From positions 131,010-195,009 of the forward strand of contig NZ_LT964739.1 in the NCBI RefSeq assembly GCF_900240265.1: 64,000 bases of DNA. The letters run 5' to 3'. How positions within the stretch are numbered: position 1 is the stretch's first letter; the number at the start of each line of letters is the position of its first letter. Position numbers and translations under genes: made by a program. Shown in pieces: positions 18,033 through 27,477 of this stretch. This DNA comes from Galactobacillus timonensis (GTDB lineage: Bacteria; Bacillota_I; Bacilli_A; Erysipelotrichales; Erysipelotrichaceae). The notes below the pieces were generated by a model. That model did not search any database, was not told the DNA's origin, and saw only the letters and a program-made list of their open reading frames with translations.

Positions 18033-19187
18033 ATGGATTTTCAGCTGGATCAGAAACATGAAATGGCGCGCAGACTGTTTCAGGAGTTTGCCGAAAATGA
18101 AGTAAAACCGAACGCAATCGAAGTCGATGAAGATGAACGCTTCCCGCGCGAAAACATCGAAAAGATGGCAAAGTACGGATTCCTCGGCATCCCGTTTGAC
18201 CGCAAATACGGCGGCCAGGGATGCGATCCCCTCACCTATGTGATGTGCGTCGAAGAGCTTGCCAAGGTATGCGGCACAACCGCTGTTGCCCTGTCGGCTC
18301 ATACGTCGCTGTGCGCAGACCCGATTGCCCAGTTCGGCACCGAGGAGCAGAAACAGAAGTATCTCATCCCTCTTGCCAAAGGTGAGAAGCTCGGCGCCTT
18401 CGGTCTGACGGAGCCGGGTGCCGGAACGGATGCACAGGGTGTTCAGACGCGTGCCGTCCTCGATGGTGACAGCTGGGTGCTGAACGGCTCCAAGTGCTTC
18501 ATCACCAACGGCAAGGAAGCAGACATCTACATCATCATCGCCTACACCGATGTCGTGGCGGATGCCAAGGGAAGAAAGAAGAAGCTGTTCTCTGCCTTCA
18601 TCGTTGAAAAGGGAACACCAGGCTTCACCTTCGGCACCAAGGAGAAGAAGATGGGTATCCGCGGTTCTGCAACCTATGAGCTGATTTTCCAGAACTGCCG
18701 CATTCCGAAGGAGAATCTGCTCGGTGTACAGGGCAAGGGTTTCCCGCTGGCCATGCATACGCTGGATGGTGGCCGCATCGGTATCGCTGCCCAGGCACTG
18801 GGTCTTGCGGAAGGCGCCTTCGATCGTACCCTTGCCTATGTCAAGACAAGAAAGCAGTTCGGAAGACCCCTTTCCATGTTCCAGAATACGCAGTTTGTTC
18901 TGGCAGATCTTGCGACGGAGATCGAAGCTTCCAAGCTGCTGGTGTATCGCGCCGCTGAAGCCAAGGCGACCAAGGACCGCTTCTCGGAAGAAGCTGCCAT
19001 GGCCAAGCTTTCCGCAGCCCGTACCGCAATGGATGTAACAACCCGCTGCGTACAGCTGATGGGCGGCTACGGATATATCCGTGACTATGAAGTGGAACGG
19101 ATGATGCGTGATGCCAAGATTACCGAGATCTATGAAGGTACATCGGAAGTTCAGGAAATGGTTATTTCCGGAGCACTTCTGAAGTGA
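18033..19187 (+). CDS. bcd: Butyryl-CoA dehydrogenase (short-chain acyl-CoA dehydrogenase)
   Basis: It reduces crotonyl-CoA to butyryl-CoA. With EtfAB it is expected to form the electron-bifurcating complex that also reduces ferredoxin. The 384-aa FAD enzyme has LTEPGAGTDAQG (about 129-140), the FITNG segment, the RKQFGRPL region and the catalytic Glu in YEGTSEVQ near the C-terminus. etfB starts 13 bp downstream. The partnership is established for clostridial homologues and inferred here from gene order. Confidence 0.95.
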   Translation: MDFQLDQKHEMARRLFQEFAENEVKPNAIEVDEDERFPRENIEKMAKYGFLGIPFDRKYGGQGCDPLTYVMCVEELAKVCGTTAVALSAHTSLCADPIAQFGTEEQKQKYLIPLAKGEKLGAFGLTEPGAGTDAQGVQTRAVLDGDSWVLNGSKCFITNGKEADIYIIIAYTDVVADAKGRKKKLFSAFIVEKGTPGFTFGTKEKKMGIRGSATYELIFQNCRIPKENLLGVQGKGFPLAMHTLDGGRIGIAAQALGLAEGAFDRTLAYVKTRKQFGRPLSMFQNTQFVLADLATEIEASKLLVYRAAEAKATKDRFSEEAAMAKLSAARTAMDVTTRCVQLMGGYGYIRDYEVERMMRDAKITEIYEGTSEVQEMVISGALLK

Positions 19188-19200
19188 GGAGGACAGAACA

Positions 19201-19989
19201 ATGAAGATCGTAGTTTGCGTAAAGCAGGTTCCGGATACGATGGGCGGCGTCAAGTTCAAGCCGGACGGAACCCTGGATCGGCAGGCAATGCTGTCGATCA
19301 TGAACCCGGATGATAAGTCTGCCCTCGAGGCGGCGCTTCGAATCAAGGACAAGGATCCGGACAATGTTACGGTCACGGCATTGACCATGGGTCTTCCGAA
19401 GGCAGAGGCTGTTCTGCGGGAAGCGATGGCAATGGGCGCCGATGCAGGTTTGCTGATTACGGACCGTGTGCTTGGCGGTGCAGATACATGGGCAACATCA
19501 TCGACAATCGCCGGCGCTCTGAAGAAGATGGAGTATGATCTTGTCATTACAGGCCGTCAGGCAATTGACGGCGATACGGCACAGGTTGGTCCGGAAATTG
19601 CGGAGCACCTTGGTCTGCCGTGCATCTCCTATGCTTCGGAAATCAGTGTTGAAGGAAACACGGTAACGGCAAAGCGTCAGTTCGATGACCGCTATCATAT
19701 CGAGCGTGCTCAGCTTCCTGCGCTGGTTACAGTGCTTGGTGAAACCGTGACGCCGCGGTATATGACGCCGGGCGGAATCTTCAAGGCATTCGATACGCAG
19801 GTGACGGTATGGGGCCGCAAGGATCTTGATGTGGATGATTCCAACATCGGTCTCAAGGGTTCGCCGACCATGATCACCAAGGCAAGCGACAAGGTTGCCA
19901 AGGGCAAGGGTGTCAAGCTGACACCGGAAACGGCAGAAGAGGCAGCCGACGATATTGCGTCACTGCTTCTGGAGAAGCACATTCTGTAA
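19201..19989 (+). CDS. etfB: Electron transfer flavoprotein beta subunit
   Basis: The 262-aa protein begins MKIVVCVKQVPDT, as the EtfB family does, and has the signature GRQAIDGDTAQVGPEIAEHLG. It binds a flavin and partners with EtfA and Bcd. The Bcd-adjacent position points to the bifurcating type rather than a respiratory ETF. A GGAGGA site precedes the ATG. Confidence 0.95.
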   Translation: MKIVVCVKQVPDTMGGVKFKPDGTLDRQAMLSIMNPDDKSALEAALRIKDKDPDNVTVTALTMGLPKAEAVLREAMAMGADAGLLITDRVLGGADTWATSSTIAGALKKMEYDLVITGRQAIDGDTAQVGPEIAEHLGLPCISYASEISVEGNTVTAKRQFDDRYHIERAQLPALVTVLGETVTPRYMTPGGIFKAFDTQVTVWGRKDLDVDDSNIGLKGSPTMITKASDKVAKGKGVKLTPETAEEAADDIASLLLEKHIL

Positions 19990-20023
19990 TACTGATGCAC
20001 AAAGAGAAAGGCTGGAGATAATC

Positions 20024-21085
20024 ATGGATTTATCAGAATATAAAGGCGTATTCATCTACGCACAGGAAACAGATGGAAAAATCTCTCCGATTGCGCTGGA
20101 ACTGCTTGGCAAGGCAAGAGAACTTGCGGATCAACTGGAAGACAAAAGGGTTACGGCAGTGCTGCTGGGATCCAATGTTGCAGGGCTGACGAAAGAACTG
20201 GCAGAGTATGGTGCGGACCGCGTCATCGTCGTCGATGATCCGGCTCTGACGGAATATACGAATGAGCCGTATGCGCATGCTCTGACATCGGTCATTGAGA
20301 CCTATAAGCCGGAGATCTTCCTCATCGGCGCAACGGCGATCGGAAGAGATCTTGGTCCCCGTGTTGCGGCCCGTGTCCATACGGGTCTGACGGCTGACTG
20401 CACGGCTCTGGATATCGGCGATTATCCGCTGACTCCGCTGCCTGGACATGAAGCGGAACAGAAACACGGTCAGCTGCTGATGACGCGTCCTGCCTTCGGC
20501 GGCAACACTATCGCTACCATCGCGTGCCCGAACTTCCGTCCGCAGATGGCAACGGTCCGTCCGGGTGTCATGAAGAAACTGGCACCGAAGGAAGGTGCAC
20601 AGGCGGAAATTGTCAACTACAATCCGGGCTTTGAGAAGAACCACTGCTGGGTTGAGATTCTGAAGGTCGTCAAGGAAGTATCCAAGGCGGCAGACATTCA
20701 GGATGCTAAGATTCTTGTATCGGGCGGCCGCGGCGTCGGCTCCAAAGAGAACTTCAAGATTCTCGAAGATCTGGCGGATGCGCTTCATGGTACGGTTGCC
20801 TGCTCGCGTGCTGCCGTTGATGCGGGCTGGATGCCGAAGGAACTTCAGGTCGGCCAGACGGGCAAGACGGTTCGTCCGAAGGTGTACTTTGCGATCGGCA
20901 TTTCCGGTGCCATCCAGCATGTGGCCGGCATGGAAGAGTCGGATCTGATCATCGCCATCAACAACGATCCGAATGCGCCGATCTTTGATGTGGCGGACTA
21001 CGGCATCGTCGGTGACCTGAATCACGTTGTTCCGCTGCTGACGAAGAAGATCAAAGAGACACTGGCAGAGAAAGCTGCCGCTTAA
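20024..21085 (+). CDS. etfA: Electron transfer flavoprotein alpha subunit
   Basis: The 353-aa protein has the C-terminal FAD-binding signature: [41 protein letters not shown] and a closing [22 protein letters not shown] at 20024 follows GGAGAT; an upstream in-frame codon would overlap etfB. With etfB and bcd it completes the butyryl-CoA dehydrogenase/ETF complex. Confidence 0.95.
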   Translation: MDLSEYKGVFIYAQETDGKISPIALELLGKARELADQLEDKRVTAVLLGSNVAGLTKELAEYGADRVIVVDDPALTEYTNEPYAHALTSVIETYKPEIFLIGATAIGRDLGPRVAARVHTGLTADCTALDIGDYPLTPLPGHEAEQKHGQLLMTRPAFGGNTIATIACPNFRPQMATVRPGVMKKLAPKEGAQAEIVNYNPGFEKNHCWVEILKVVKEVSKAADIQDAKILVSGGRGVGSKENFKILEDLADALHGTVACSRAAVDAGWMPKELQVGQTGKTVRPKVYFAIGISGAIQHVAGMEESDLIIAINNDPNAPIFDVADYGIVGDLNHVVPLLTKKIKETLAEKAAA

Positions 21086-21102
21086 AGGAGAACAGAAGAC
21101 GT

Positions 21103-22221
21103 ATGAGTGAGAAGGTCTATCGTATATTCGTAATCAATCCGGGATCGACTTCCACGAAGCTGTCGCTGTTTGAGAACGAAAAGAATGTATTTGAGTGCAA
21201 TGTGTTCCATGATTCGACGGTTCTGCGGTCGCTGGGCGATATCAACAATCAGCTCAGCTACCGTATGGAGGTCATCGAGCAGTTTCTCAAGGAACATAAC
21301 ATCGATCTGACGGGTCTCGATGCCGTCGTCGGTAGAGGCGGCCCCTGCTATCCGCTGGAAAGCGGCACCTATGAAATCAACCAGCAGATGATTGATGATA
21401 CGCGCAATCACGTGGCAGGCCTCTACCATGCATCGATGCTTGGCGTACAGATGGCCAACGAGATTCACAAGAAGTACGGTGCCCGCATGTTCACGGTGGA
21501 TCCGACGGTCGTCGATGAGTATTGCGATCTGGCGCGGATCACGGGGGTCAAGGATGTCTATCGCCGGCCGGCTTCCCATGTACTGAACACCAAGGAAGCA
21601 GGAAGACGCTATGCAGCTTCGATCGGGAAGAAGTATGAGGATCTGAATCTGATCATCTGCCATATCGATGGCGGTATCACGATCTCTGCCCATGCGCATG
21701 GCAAAATGATCGACGGCAATAACGGCGGCGGCGGTGAAGGTCCGTTCACTCCGACACGGATGGGTTCGATGCCGATCACACTGATGCTGTCGGATATGCC
21801 GGATGTGACCCGCGATCAGCTGAAGGTGCTGTGCAGTGCGGGCGGCGGCTTCTCGAGCTGGTTCAACACTTCGGATTCGGACAAGATCCATGCCAAGGTT
21901 GATGCCGGAGATCCTAAGACTACCCGGATCTGGAAGGCAATGGTGTATCAGATCTGCAAGTGGATCGGTGCAATGGCAACCGTTCTTAAGGGACATGTGG
22001 ATGGCATTGTGCTGACGGGCGGTCTGATGCGCTTCAATGACATTACGGAACAGATCAAGGATTCCTGCAGCTGGATTGCGCCGATTGCGGTGTATCCGGG
22101 TGAATTTGAGCAGGAGGCTCTGGCCTACAACGCTCTGAAGGTGCTGCGTGGGGAACTGGTTCCGAAGCACTATACGGGCAAGCCGGTCTGGACCGGTTTC
22201 CATGACGAGGAAACAAAATGA
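21103..22221 (+). CDS. buk: Butyrate kinase
   Basis: It transfers phosphate from butyryl-phosphate to ADP, giving butyrate and ATP. The 372-aa ASKHA-fold protein has INPGSTSTKLSLF (phosphate loop), VGRGG, HIDGGITISAHAHGKMID and NNGGGGEGPF. Its stop overlaps the ptb start (ATGA). The order buk-ptb is the reverse of the classical clostridial ptb-buk. Confidence 0.94.
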   Translation: MSEKVYRIFVINPGSTSTKLSLFENEKNVFECNVFHDSTVLRSLGDINNQLSYRMEVIEQFLKEHNIDLTGLDAVVGRGGPCYPLESGTYEINQQMIDDTRNHVAGLYHASMLGVQMANEIHKKYGARMFTVDPTVVDEYCDLARITGVKDVYRRPASHVLNTKEAGRRYAASIGKKYEDLNLIICHIDGGITISAHAHGKMIDGNNGGGGEGPFTPTRMGSMPITLMLSDMPDVTRDQLKVLCSAGGGFSSWFNTSDSDKIHAKVDAGDPKTTRIWKAMVYQICKWIGAMATVLKGHVDGIVLTGGLMRFNDITEQIKDSCSWIAPIAVYPGEFEQEALAYNALKVLRGELVPKHYTGKPVWTGFHDEETK

Positions 22222-23138
22222 GCCGCAGCTTTGAAGAACTGATGAACCGCCTTTCTTCCTGTGAGAAGAAGGTGCTGTCCGTTGCCTGTGCGCAGGATGA
22301 GCCTGTGCTTGAGGCGGTGAAGGAAGCGCATGAAAGAGGCATCGTCGATGCCATTCTTGTGGGCAGGGAAGACGAGATCAAAACCATCGGAACCAGAATC
22401 GGAATGAACCTTGCCGATTACCGGATCATCGATGTGCAGGACCCGGCAGAAGCTGCCCATACAGCTGTTTCTCTTGTGCATGACGGCAAGGCTGACATGT
22501 ACATGAAAGGCATTCTTCCGACGAAGGTTTTTCTGAAGAGTGTTCTCGACAAGGAAGTCGGTCTTCGCAAAAACAAGGTACTGTCGCATGTGGCGGTGTT
22601 CGAGATTCCGGGCATTGACCATCTGCTGTTTCTGTCCGATGTGGCATTCATTCCCTATCCGTCTCTGGAAGACAAGAAGGAAATGATCCGCTATTGTGTC
22701 GAGATCGCCAATGCCTGCGGCGTAGATATGCCGAAGGTTGCGCCGCTGGCCGCGGTGGAAGTGGTCAATCCGAAGATGCCGGTGACGGTTGAGGCTCAGC
22801 AGCTTCATGAAGCAAATGTCGCGGGTGAAATTACGGGCTGCGTCGTGGATGGTCCCCTTTCGCTTGACATTGCCCTCTATGAGCAGGCGGCCATCGAAAA
22901 AGGTGCACAGGACAGGCCCTGTGCAGGCAAAAGCGATATTCTGATCTTCCCGGATATTCATGCCGGAAACATCACCTACAAGGCGATCCAGCATATGGTT
23001 CCGGGTGTCAAGGCCGGCTGTATCCTGACAGGTACAGCGGCGCCGGTCATTCTGACGTCGCGTTCCGATACCAAGGAAGTCAAGGTCAACTCGATCTGCC
23101 TTGCGGCGATTCTCTCCGAGCATCAGAAGAACCGTTAA
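22218..23138 (+). CDS. ptb: Phosphate butyryltransferase
   Basis: It converts butyryl-CoA plus phosphate to butyryl-phosphate. The 306-aa protein belongs to the phosphotransacetylase/Ptb family, with KGILPTKVFLKSVLDKE, DGPLSLDIAL and FPDIHAGNITYKA. It is the last gene of the operon and ends in a clear terminator. The terminal kinase route means that butyrate formation here yields ATP directly and does not need a butyryl-CoA:acetate CoA-transferase. Confidence 0.94.
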   Translation: MSRSFEELMNRLSSCEKKVLSVACAQDEPVLEAVKEAHERGIVDAILVGREDEIKTIGTRIGMNLADYRIIDVQDPAEAAHTAVSLVHDGKADMYMKGILPTKVFLKSVLDKEVGLRKNKVLSHVAVFEIPGIDHLLFLSDVAFIPYPSLEDKKEMIRYCVEIANACGVDMPKVAPLAAVEVVNPKMPVTVEAQQLHEANVAGEITGCVVDGPLSLDIALYEQAAIEKGAQDRPCAGKSDILIFPDIHAGNITYKAIQHMVPGVKAGCILTGTAAPVILTSRSDTKEVKVNSICLAAILSEHQKNR

Positions 23139-23149
23139 CGAAAATCAAG

Positions 23150-23173
23150 ACCGCCCGTATAACGGGCGGTTTG
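23150..23173 (+). terminator. Terminator of butyrate operon
   Basis: ACCGCCCGT pairs with ACGGGCGGT over a 3-nt loop, then TTTG. Stable and directly after ptb. Confidence 0.85.
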
Positions 23174-23199
23174 TCCTAAGCCTATAAGGCTTTATTACT

Positions 23200-23912
23200 A
23201 GCCAGCGTCTTAAGGCGCTGGCTTTCGCATCTTCAATGTTCAAGCCACGATTGCAGTTTAACTCTCTCGCATGCCCGTTAAACGGGCTCTTTTACTCATG
23301 GCTTCGCTGTTGTCTTCCGATTCGGATTCGGCTTTCTGTTTTCTTTATCCTCTCCGAACGGATCTTCATATTCCTTTACGCTTAACTTATCTTTTGCGAT
23401 ATCTGCACTTTCCTGTTCACGGATATATTTGCGTATTGTGGATTCATTGATCCCCACTGTGCTCACATAGTATCCTTCTGCCCAAAAATGTCTGTTCCCA
23501 TATTTGTATTTCAGGTTTGCATGCTTATCAAAAATTTCAAGCGAGGACTTTCCTTTGATGTATCCCATGATCTGTGATACCGAGTACTTTGGAGGGATGC
23601 TCAAAAGAAGATGTACGTGGTCGGGCATCAGATGCCCTTCCAGAATCTCCACTCCTTTGTATTTACACAGCCGTTTTATGATATCCCGGATATCTGAGCG
23701 CAGTTGATTGTAAATTACTTTTCTTCTATACTTCGGAGTGAACACGACATGATATACGCAGTAATATTTCGTGTGAGCTAATGAATCATATTTGTTAGCC
23801 GTATTTGGCACCTCATTCTTTCTAGAATCGTGACTTGGACAATCACCATTCTAGATAGATGGGGTGCTTCTTTCTATAAGAAGCACCGGCCCTCCTCCCG
23901 CATAGCGGGAGG
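23200..23912 (-). mobile_element. IS200-type insertion sequence
   Basis: A single HUH transposase gene is flanked by hairpins instead of inverted repeats. These are AGCCAGCGTC/GGCGCTGGCT (23200-23223) on one side, and GGTGCTTCTT/AAGAAGCACC (23863-23887) plus CCTCCCG/CGGGAGG (23894-23912) on the other. IS200/IS605 elements move as single strands using such end hairpins. Exact ends are not determined. Confidence 0.7.
23296..23811 (-). CDS. tnpA: IS200/IS605 family transposase TnpA
   Basis: The 171-aa Y1 HUH transposase opens with YHVVFTPKYRRKV. It has the metal-binding HUH motif in MPDHVHLLL (about residue 65) and the catalytic Tyr in GYYVSTVG (about 125). The C-terminal tail is basic and a little longer than the usual 140-150 aa. 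The reading frame looks intact. No tnpB partner accompanies it, as in IS200 proper; the TnpB at the left edge is 23 kb away. Confidence 0.93.
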   Translation of the reverse strand: MPNTANKYDSLAHTKYYCVYHVVFTPKYRRKVIYNQLRSDIRDIIKRLCKYKGVEILEGHLMPDHVHLLLSIPPKYSVSQIMGYIKGKSSLEIFDKHANLKYKYGNRHFWAEGYYVSTVGINESTIRKYIREQESADIAKDKLSVKEYEDPFGEDKENRKPNPNRKTTAKP

Positions 23913-23958
23913 TTTTATGTTTCGCACCTCTTCGGTGCTCAACAGCGCTCCTACGCAC

Positions 23959-24003
23959 AAAAAGACCTGCTGCCGGTCAGTATGACCGGTAACAGGCCTT
24001 TTT
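23959..24003. terminator. Bidirectional terminator downstream of nrdI
   Basis: AAAAAGACCTG pairs with CAGGCCTTTTT, and an inner CCGGTCA/TGACCGG stem extends it. T-runs occur on both strands. Confidence 0.85.
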
Positions 24004-24009
24004 GTTTTG

Positions 24010-24366
24010 TCAGTCAGCGAGTGCCTTCTTGACTGCGGCAACGGTATCATCATCACCATCCTTGTTGAAGGTGATATCCACCGGAATGCCGTAGCTGTCG
24101 CTCAGAACCTTGGCCGCGCCGACGAAGGTATCCGGATGACGCTCCTTATTGCCGGAGACAGCAGCCGCCTTGATATACGGCTTGTTCTTCTCGACAAATG
24201 AAGCGACAACCCCCGGCAGTACGCCCGCCCCGTCAGTGTAGGTAATCAGGAATACAGGCTCCGCTACGGTCTCATCTCCTGTTGTGATCTTCAATACGTT
24301 ATCCGTTCCAAGACGGCTTACAAGCTTCTCAACATTCCCTGTCCGGGATGCATATACAAGTTTCAT
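24010..24366 (-). CDS. nrdI: NrdI-type flavodoxin-like protein
   Basis: The 118-aa flavodoxin-fold protein has the phosphate-loop start VYASRTGNVEKL, the central FLITYTDGAG and the NrdI-like SGNKERHPDTFVGAAKVLSDSYGIP. NrdI supplies the oxidant that assembles the dimanganese-tyrosyl radical of class Ib ribonucleotide reductase. nrdE and nrdF are not next to it, so the role depends on genes elsewhere. A general flavodoxin is the alternative. It is a single-gene unit with its own terminator. Confidence 0.8.
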   Translation of the reverse strand: MKLVYASRTGNVEKLVSRLGTDNVLKITTGDETVAEPVFLITYTDGAGVLPGVVASFVEKNKPYIKAAAVSGNKERHPDTFVGAAKVLSDSYGIPVDITFNKDGDDDTVAAVKKALAD

Positions 24367-24528
24367 TTCATGCGCTTCCTTTCTTTAATTGCATAATAAT
24401 AAGAATCTGAGTGCCAATATAGCATGATTCTTTCTGATTATTGCACAATATGCCACCATGAATTGTGAAAATATATACGAGAGTATTTGGCTTCGCATTG
24501 TCCTCTCTCTGTGATAAAAAAGAAAAGT

Positions 24529-25056
24529 ATGAACTTTAAAATTCAGACGTTGACATTATCGGCAATGTTTCTTGCGCTTGGCCAGGTTCTTCCCTTCCTT
24601 GTACTGCAGATTCCGACCATCGGTGCGACACTTCTGCCGATGCACTGGCCGATCTTTCTGGCGGCATATACCTGCGGGCCAGAAGCTGCTGCCCTGATCG
24701 GTTTCCTGTGTCCGCTGCTGCGCAGTGTCCTCTTCGGCATGCCTGCAATGTATCCAAATGCGATTTCGATGGCTTTCGAGCTTGCCGCATACGGTGCCGT
24801 TACGGGACTGCTCTACAGCCGGGCGAAAAAGAAAGATCTCAAGGCAATCTATGTTTCCCTTCTCTGCGGCATGCTGGCGGGGCGGATTGTATGGGGAATT
24901 GCTGAGACACTGCTGCTCAGCACAGGAGAGAATCACTTTACCTTTCAGGCGTTTCTTTCCGGGGGATTCATCAACGCTCTGCCCGGTATCATTCTGCAGC
25001 TGATTCTTCTTCCATTGCTGGTGAATCGTCTGCGAAAAGCCGGCCATTTTCACTAA
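24529..25056 (+). CDS. ECF transporter S component (vitamin/micronutrient)
   Basis: This 175-aa membrane protein has five to six hydrophobic helices and the short loops of ECF substrate-binding subunits: LTLSAMFLALGQVLPF at the start, GFLCPLLRSVLFGMP in the middle, and a C-terminal LLPLLVNRLRKAG. Such proteins bind a vitamin and use a shared EcfAAT module for energy. The ligand is not recognisable. No riboswitch was recognised in the 160 bp upstream. ATG at 24529 is preferred over an in-frame TTG at 24487. A group II intron lies 12 bp after its stop codon. Confidence 0.8.
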   Translation: MNFKIQTLTLSAMFLALGQVLPFLVLQIPTIGATLLPMHWPIFLAAYTCGPEAAALIGFLCPLLRSVLFGMPAMYPNAISMAFELAAYGAVTGLLYSRAKKKDLKAIYVSLLCGMLAGRIVWGIAETLLLSTGENHFTFQAFLSGGFINALPGIILQLILLPLLVNRLRKAGHFH

Positions 25057-25145
25057 TGCTGGCAGTAATCGAGTAGGAGGCGGTGATTAACCGCCGTCCT
25101 CTCACACCACCGTACGTGCCGTTCGGCATACGGCGGTTTCAGTAC

Positions 25146-26951
25146 TTAGAACACAAGTTGCAGTTGAACTGCAGAATATTTAGGATGAACAGACTCGAAG
25201 TATCTGGATGCAGATGGGCATCCCCATTCTTCGAGTTTTCTATTTGACAGCGCGCGCTTGACAGTCGTTAACTGCACTGCCCTGCATGTACCTTTTCGGG
25301 TGTTTGCCGCCATGAATGCGTACTGCTTCGGAATGCCAAGTTCTATGAGCTTCCTGTATTTCGTTCTCGGCTTCTTCCAATGCTTCCATATAATCATTCT
25401 CATCCTTGTGCGAAGCCACTGGTCCATTTCTTTCAGCCAGCTTCCCAGCTCCGCCACGCCGTAGTAGTTGATCCATCCGGTGATGCTCCGCTTAATCTCC
25501 CGACAAATATCGGAAAACTTTCCCGGACGTTTCTTGTTCGTCATGATTTTGAGCTTCTCTTTGCATTTCTTCTTGGATTTCATGTGCGCATAGATGTGAT
25601 AATGCCCATCCGCTCTTCTACCCATTCCGAACCCCAGATATTTGAACTTCCCACCGTTGGACGCCAGATTGACGATTTTACTCTTCTCCCTGTTTACCTT
25701 CAGCTTCAGCTTCCCTTCCAGCATCGTGATACTGCCTTCCAGTATTCTCTCTGCGGCCCTTCTGCTCTTGGCCAGTAGAACAATGTCATCCGCATACCTG
25801 ATTTCCGGTACTCCTCTGCGTGCATACTCCTGATCAAATTCGTTCAGGTATATGTTTGCCAGCAGCGGACTGAGATTCCCGCCTTATGTAGAGCGAGATA
25901 TTATGCGGAGTTAATTCTATGACATGATCAATTGATGCATGATATGAATTAAACTACTCCGCATAATGTCATTTAGAACTAATGGGGAAATCCGGATGAT
26001 CCTGATTTTGCGAACAATCCACAAATGTGTTTTCTGCTGCCACTTCTGGTGCTAGGAATGTAATCGCTTCAGCTTCTGACCGGTAATCTGCTACTGCACA
26101 TTTCAATGTTGAGCAGATAAAATCGATCAACGGATATGCATTATGCAGAGAGATTAATTTGAAAAACCTCTTAAAATGGACAAATCCGTTAATTAACTCA
26201 GCATAACGCCATACTCCACATAAGGCGGGTTATGCGGAGCTCGGCATAACCCGCCCTGAGGACTACCCTGGTCTGTTTCGACGACTACTCCGTTTTCCAT
26301 CACTCCGGCTTTCAGAAACTGCTTAATCAGCTTCATTACCGCTTCGTCCCTAATTGTCTTTCTCAGTTCCCTGATCAGACGATCATGGTTCAGGGTATCG
26401 AAATACTTGGACAAATCCAGAACAACTGCCCAGCAATACCCTTCCTCCGCATATTCTTTTACCTTCATAATGGCCTGCTGTCCACTTCTTCCCGGTCGAT
26501 AGCCAAAGCTGTTTTCCGCGAATTGTGGCTCATAAAGAGGCGCCAGCACCTGAGCTATGGCCTGCTGTACAACACGATCCTTAACCGTTGGAATCCCCAG
26601 TTTTCTCACTCCTCCATCCGGTTTCGGTATTTCCCTGCGTCTTACGGCTGTAGGGTGATAGTAGCCACCCATCATCTGTGCCTGAACCTCGGCGAAATGT
26701 GTCTCCAGCCATTCCATTGCCTCCGGGATTTTCATCCCATCGACTCCGGCTGCTCCTCCGTTCCTCCTCACACGCTTCATGGCTTCCTTCATGTTCGGGA
26801 TTGAACTGATCTCTTCCATGAGGTGCTCGGCCCTGCAACTGCGCTCCCTTTCCTCGTCTTCCGAATGGCAGATGCTCGACGCTTCCGCATGCTTTTCGCA
26901 TTCCGTGCTATTCCTCTGTGGACAGCCCATATTCTGGTTTTCTGTTTTCAT
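25146..26951 (-). pseudogene. ltrA: Group II intron reverse transcriptase/maturase, split by insertion
   Basis: The N-terminal part (26951-26256) carries RRNGGAAGVDGM, IPKPDGGVRKLGIPTVKDR, SFGYRPGRS and DLSKYFDTLNH. The catalytic box RYADDIVLLAK lies at about 25772-25803. The maturase region has GWINYYG, and the C-terminus (TRKGTCRAVQ, SRYFESVH) is class C-like. A 366-bp element with a 6-bp duplication (CCCGCC) sits inside the GSPQGG-NLSP motif. Removing it and one repeat copy rejoins a perfect 477-codon frame. The damage is therefore a single recent insertion and the enzyme is inactive now unless the insert is lost. The ATG follows AAAGGAG. Confidence 0.9.
25884..26249. mobile_element. 366-bp palindromic non-autonomous (MITE-like) element
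   Basis: It is bounded by 6-bp direct repeats CCCGCC (25878-25883 and 26250-26255). The ends are inverted repeats starting TTATGTAGAGC and, on the opposite strand, TTATGCCGAGC. Seven copies of a TTATGyGGAG-like decamer occur in both orientations, including a 68-bp palindrome at 25900-25967 and a 32-bp palindrome with its flanks at 26224-26255. No transposase is present. One minus-strand stretch of about 85 codons is open but has no recognised motif. Paired core sites suggest a tyrosine-recombinase-mobilised element; that family assignment is a guess. Confidence 0.65.
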
Positions 26952-27420
26952 AGCATCTCCTTTCTTTCAATCGGTTACTCAGGATTCATACTGATTCGGC
27001 CCTTCACCGCAACTCCCTTTCGGGTTTTCCGGCTACTACGGCCTCGGCTGACTTCCGCAGAATCAGCACCGCCTTCAATGTATAGCGATGGTTCCCGTTC
27101 CCTTCGGTACTTCTGCGGATCTCCCCGGGTAAGTACGACAACTTTCGTTCCATCTACCTGCGCCATTTATACCCATGCAATCCGTGCAGTATTGGATTTC
27201 TGCCTATATTGCGGCTTCATCCTTGCATGACTACCTCATATGGCGTTCCTGTTCGTCAGGCCAGAACTTTGCCCACGCAGTTAGTATGTTCCTGCGCATC
27301 CGGCTTCTTTCAGATTCCACCTTGCGATGGACACCCTTGCCTTCGGCTAACGATTCCTACTGCCAAGTTCGTAGTGGTCTTTCACCACCTAGTTATCGCC
27401 CATGCCGGGCACACGAACAA

Positions 27421-27463
27421 AAGGCCATGCAGGCACAGAAGTTATCTGTGTCCCCATGGCCTT
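27421..27463 (-). terminator. Terminator of zinc-ribbon gene; intron target site
   Basis: AAGGCCATG (27421-27429) pairs with CATGGCCTT (27455-27463), extended by inner CACAG/CTGTG. On the minus strand it is followed by TTTTGTTC, then the intron start. Confidence 0.85.
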
Positions 27464-27477
27464 GTTTGTTAATGATG

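Larger units (their letters stand above)
25068..27414 (-). mobile_element. Group II intron, class C-like, interrupted by a small element
   Basis: Reading on the minus strand, the intron begins GTGTGCCCGGCATGGGCGAT near 27414. It has a typical 5' ribozyme region (26952-27414), an internal reverse-transcriptase gene, and a 3' end with the domain V-like sequence near 25090-25140 (CGTATGCCGAACGGCACGTACGG). A domain VI-like hairpin follows, ending CTACTCGAT at about 25068. Its 5' junction lies directly after the stem and T-run of an intrinsic terminator (27421-27463). That is the known target preference of class C introns. Without the 366-bp insertion it would be about 1.97 kb. Confidence 0.88.

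Noticed and set aside
23150..23290. Several hairpins near the IS200, considered as a short CRISPR-like array
   Set aside because: The repeats are inverted, not direct, and have no spacer periodicity. No CRISPR array was seen in the window.
24367..24528. Possible riboswitch upstream of the ECF S-component
   Set aside because: Short inverted pieces exist, but no purine, preQ1, THF, TPP or FMN core sequence could be recognised.
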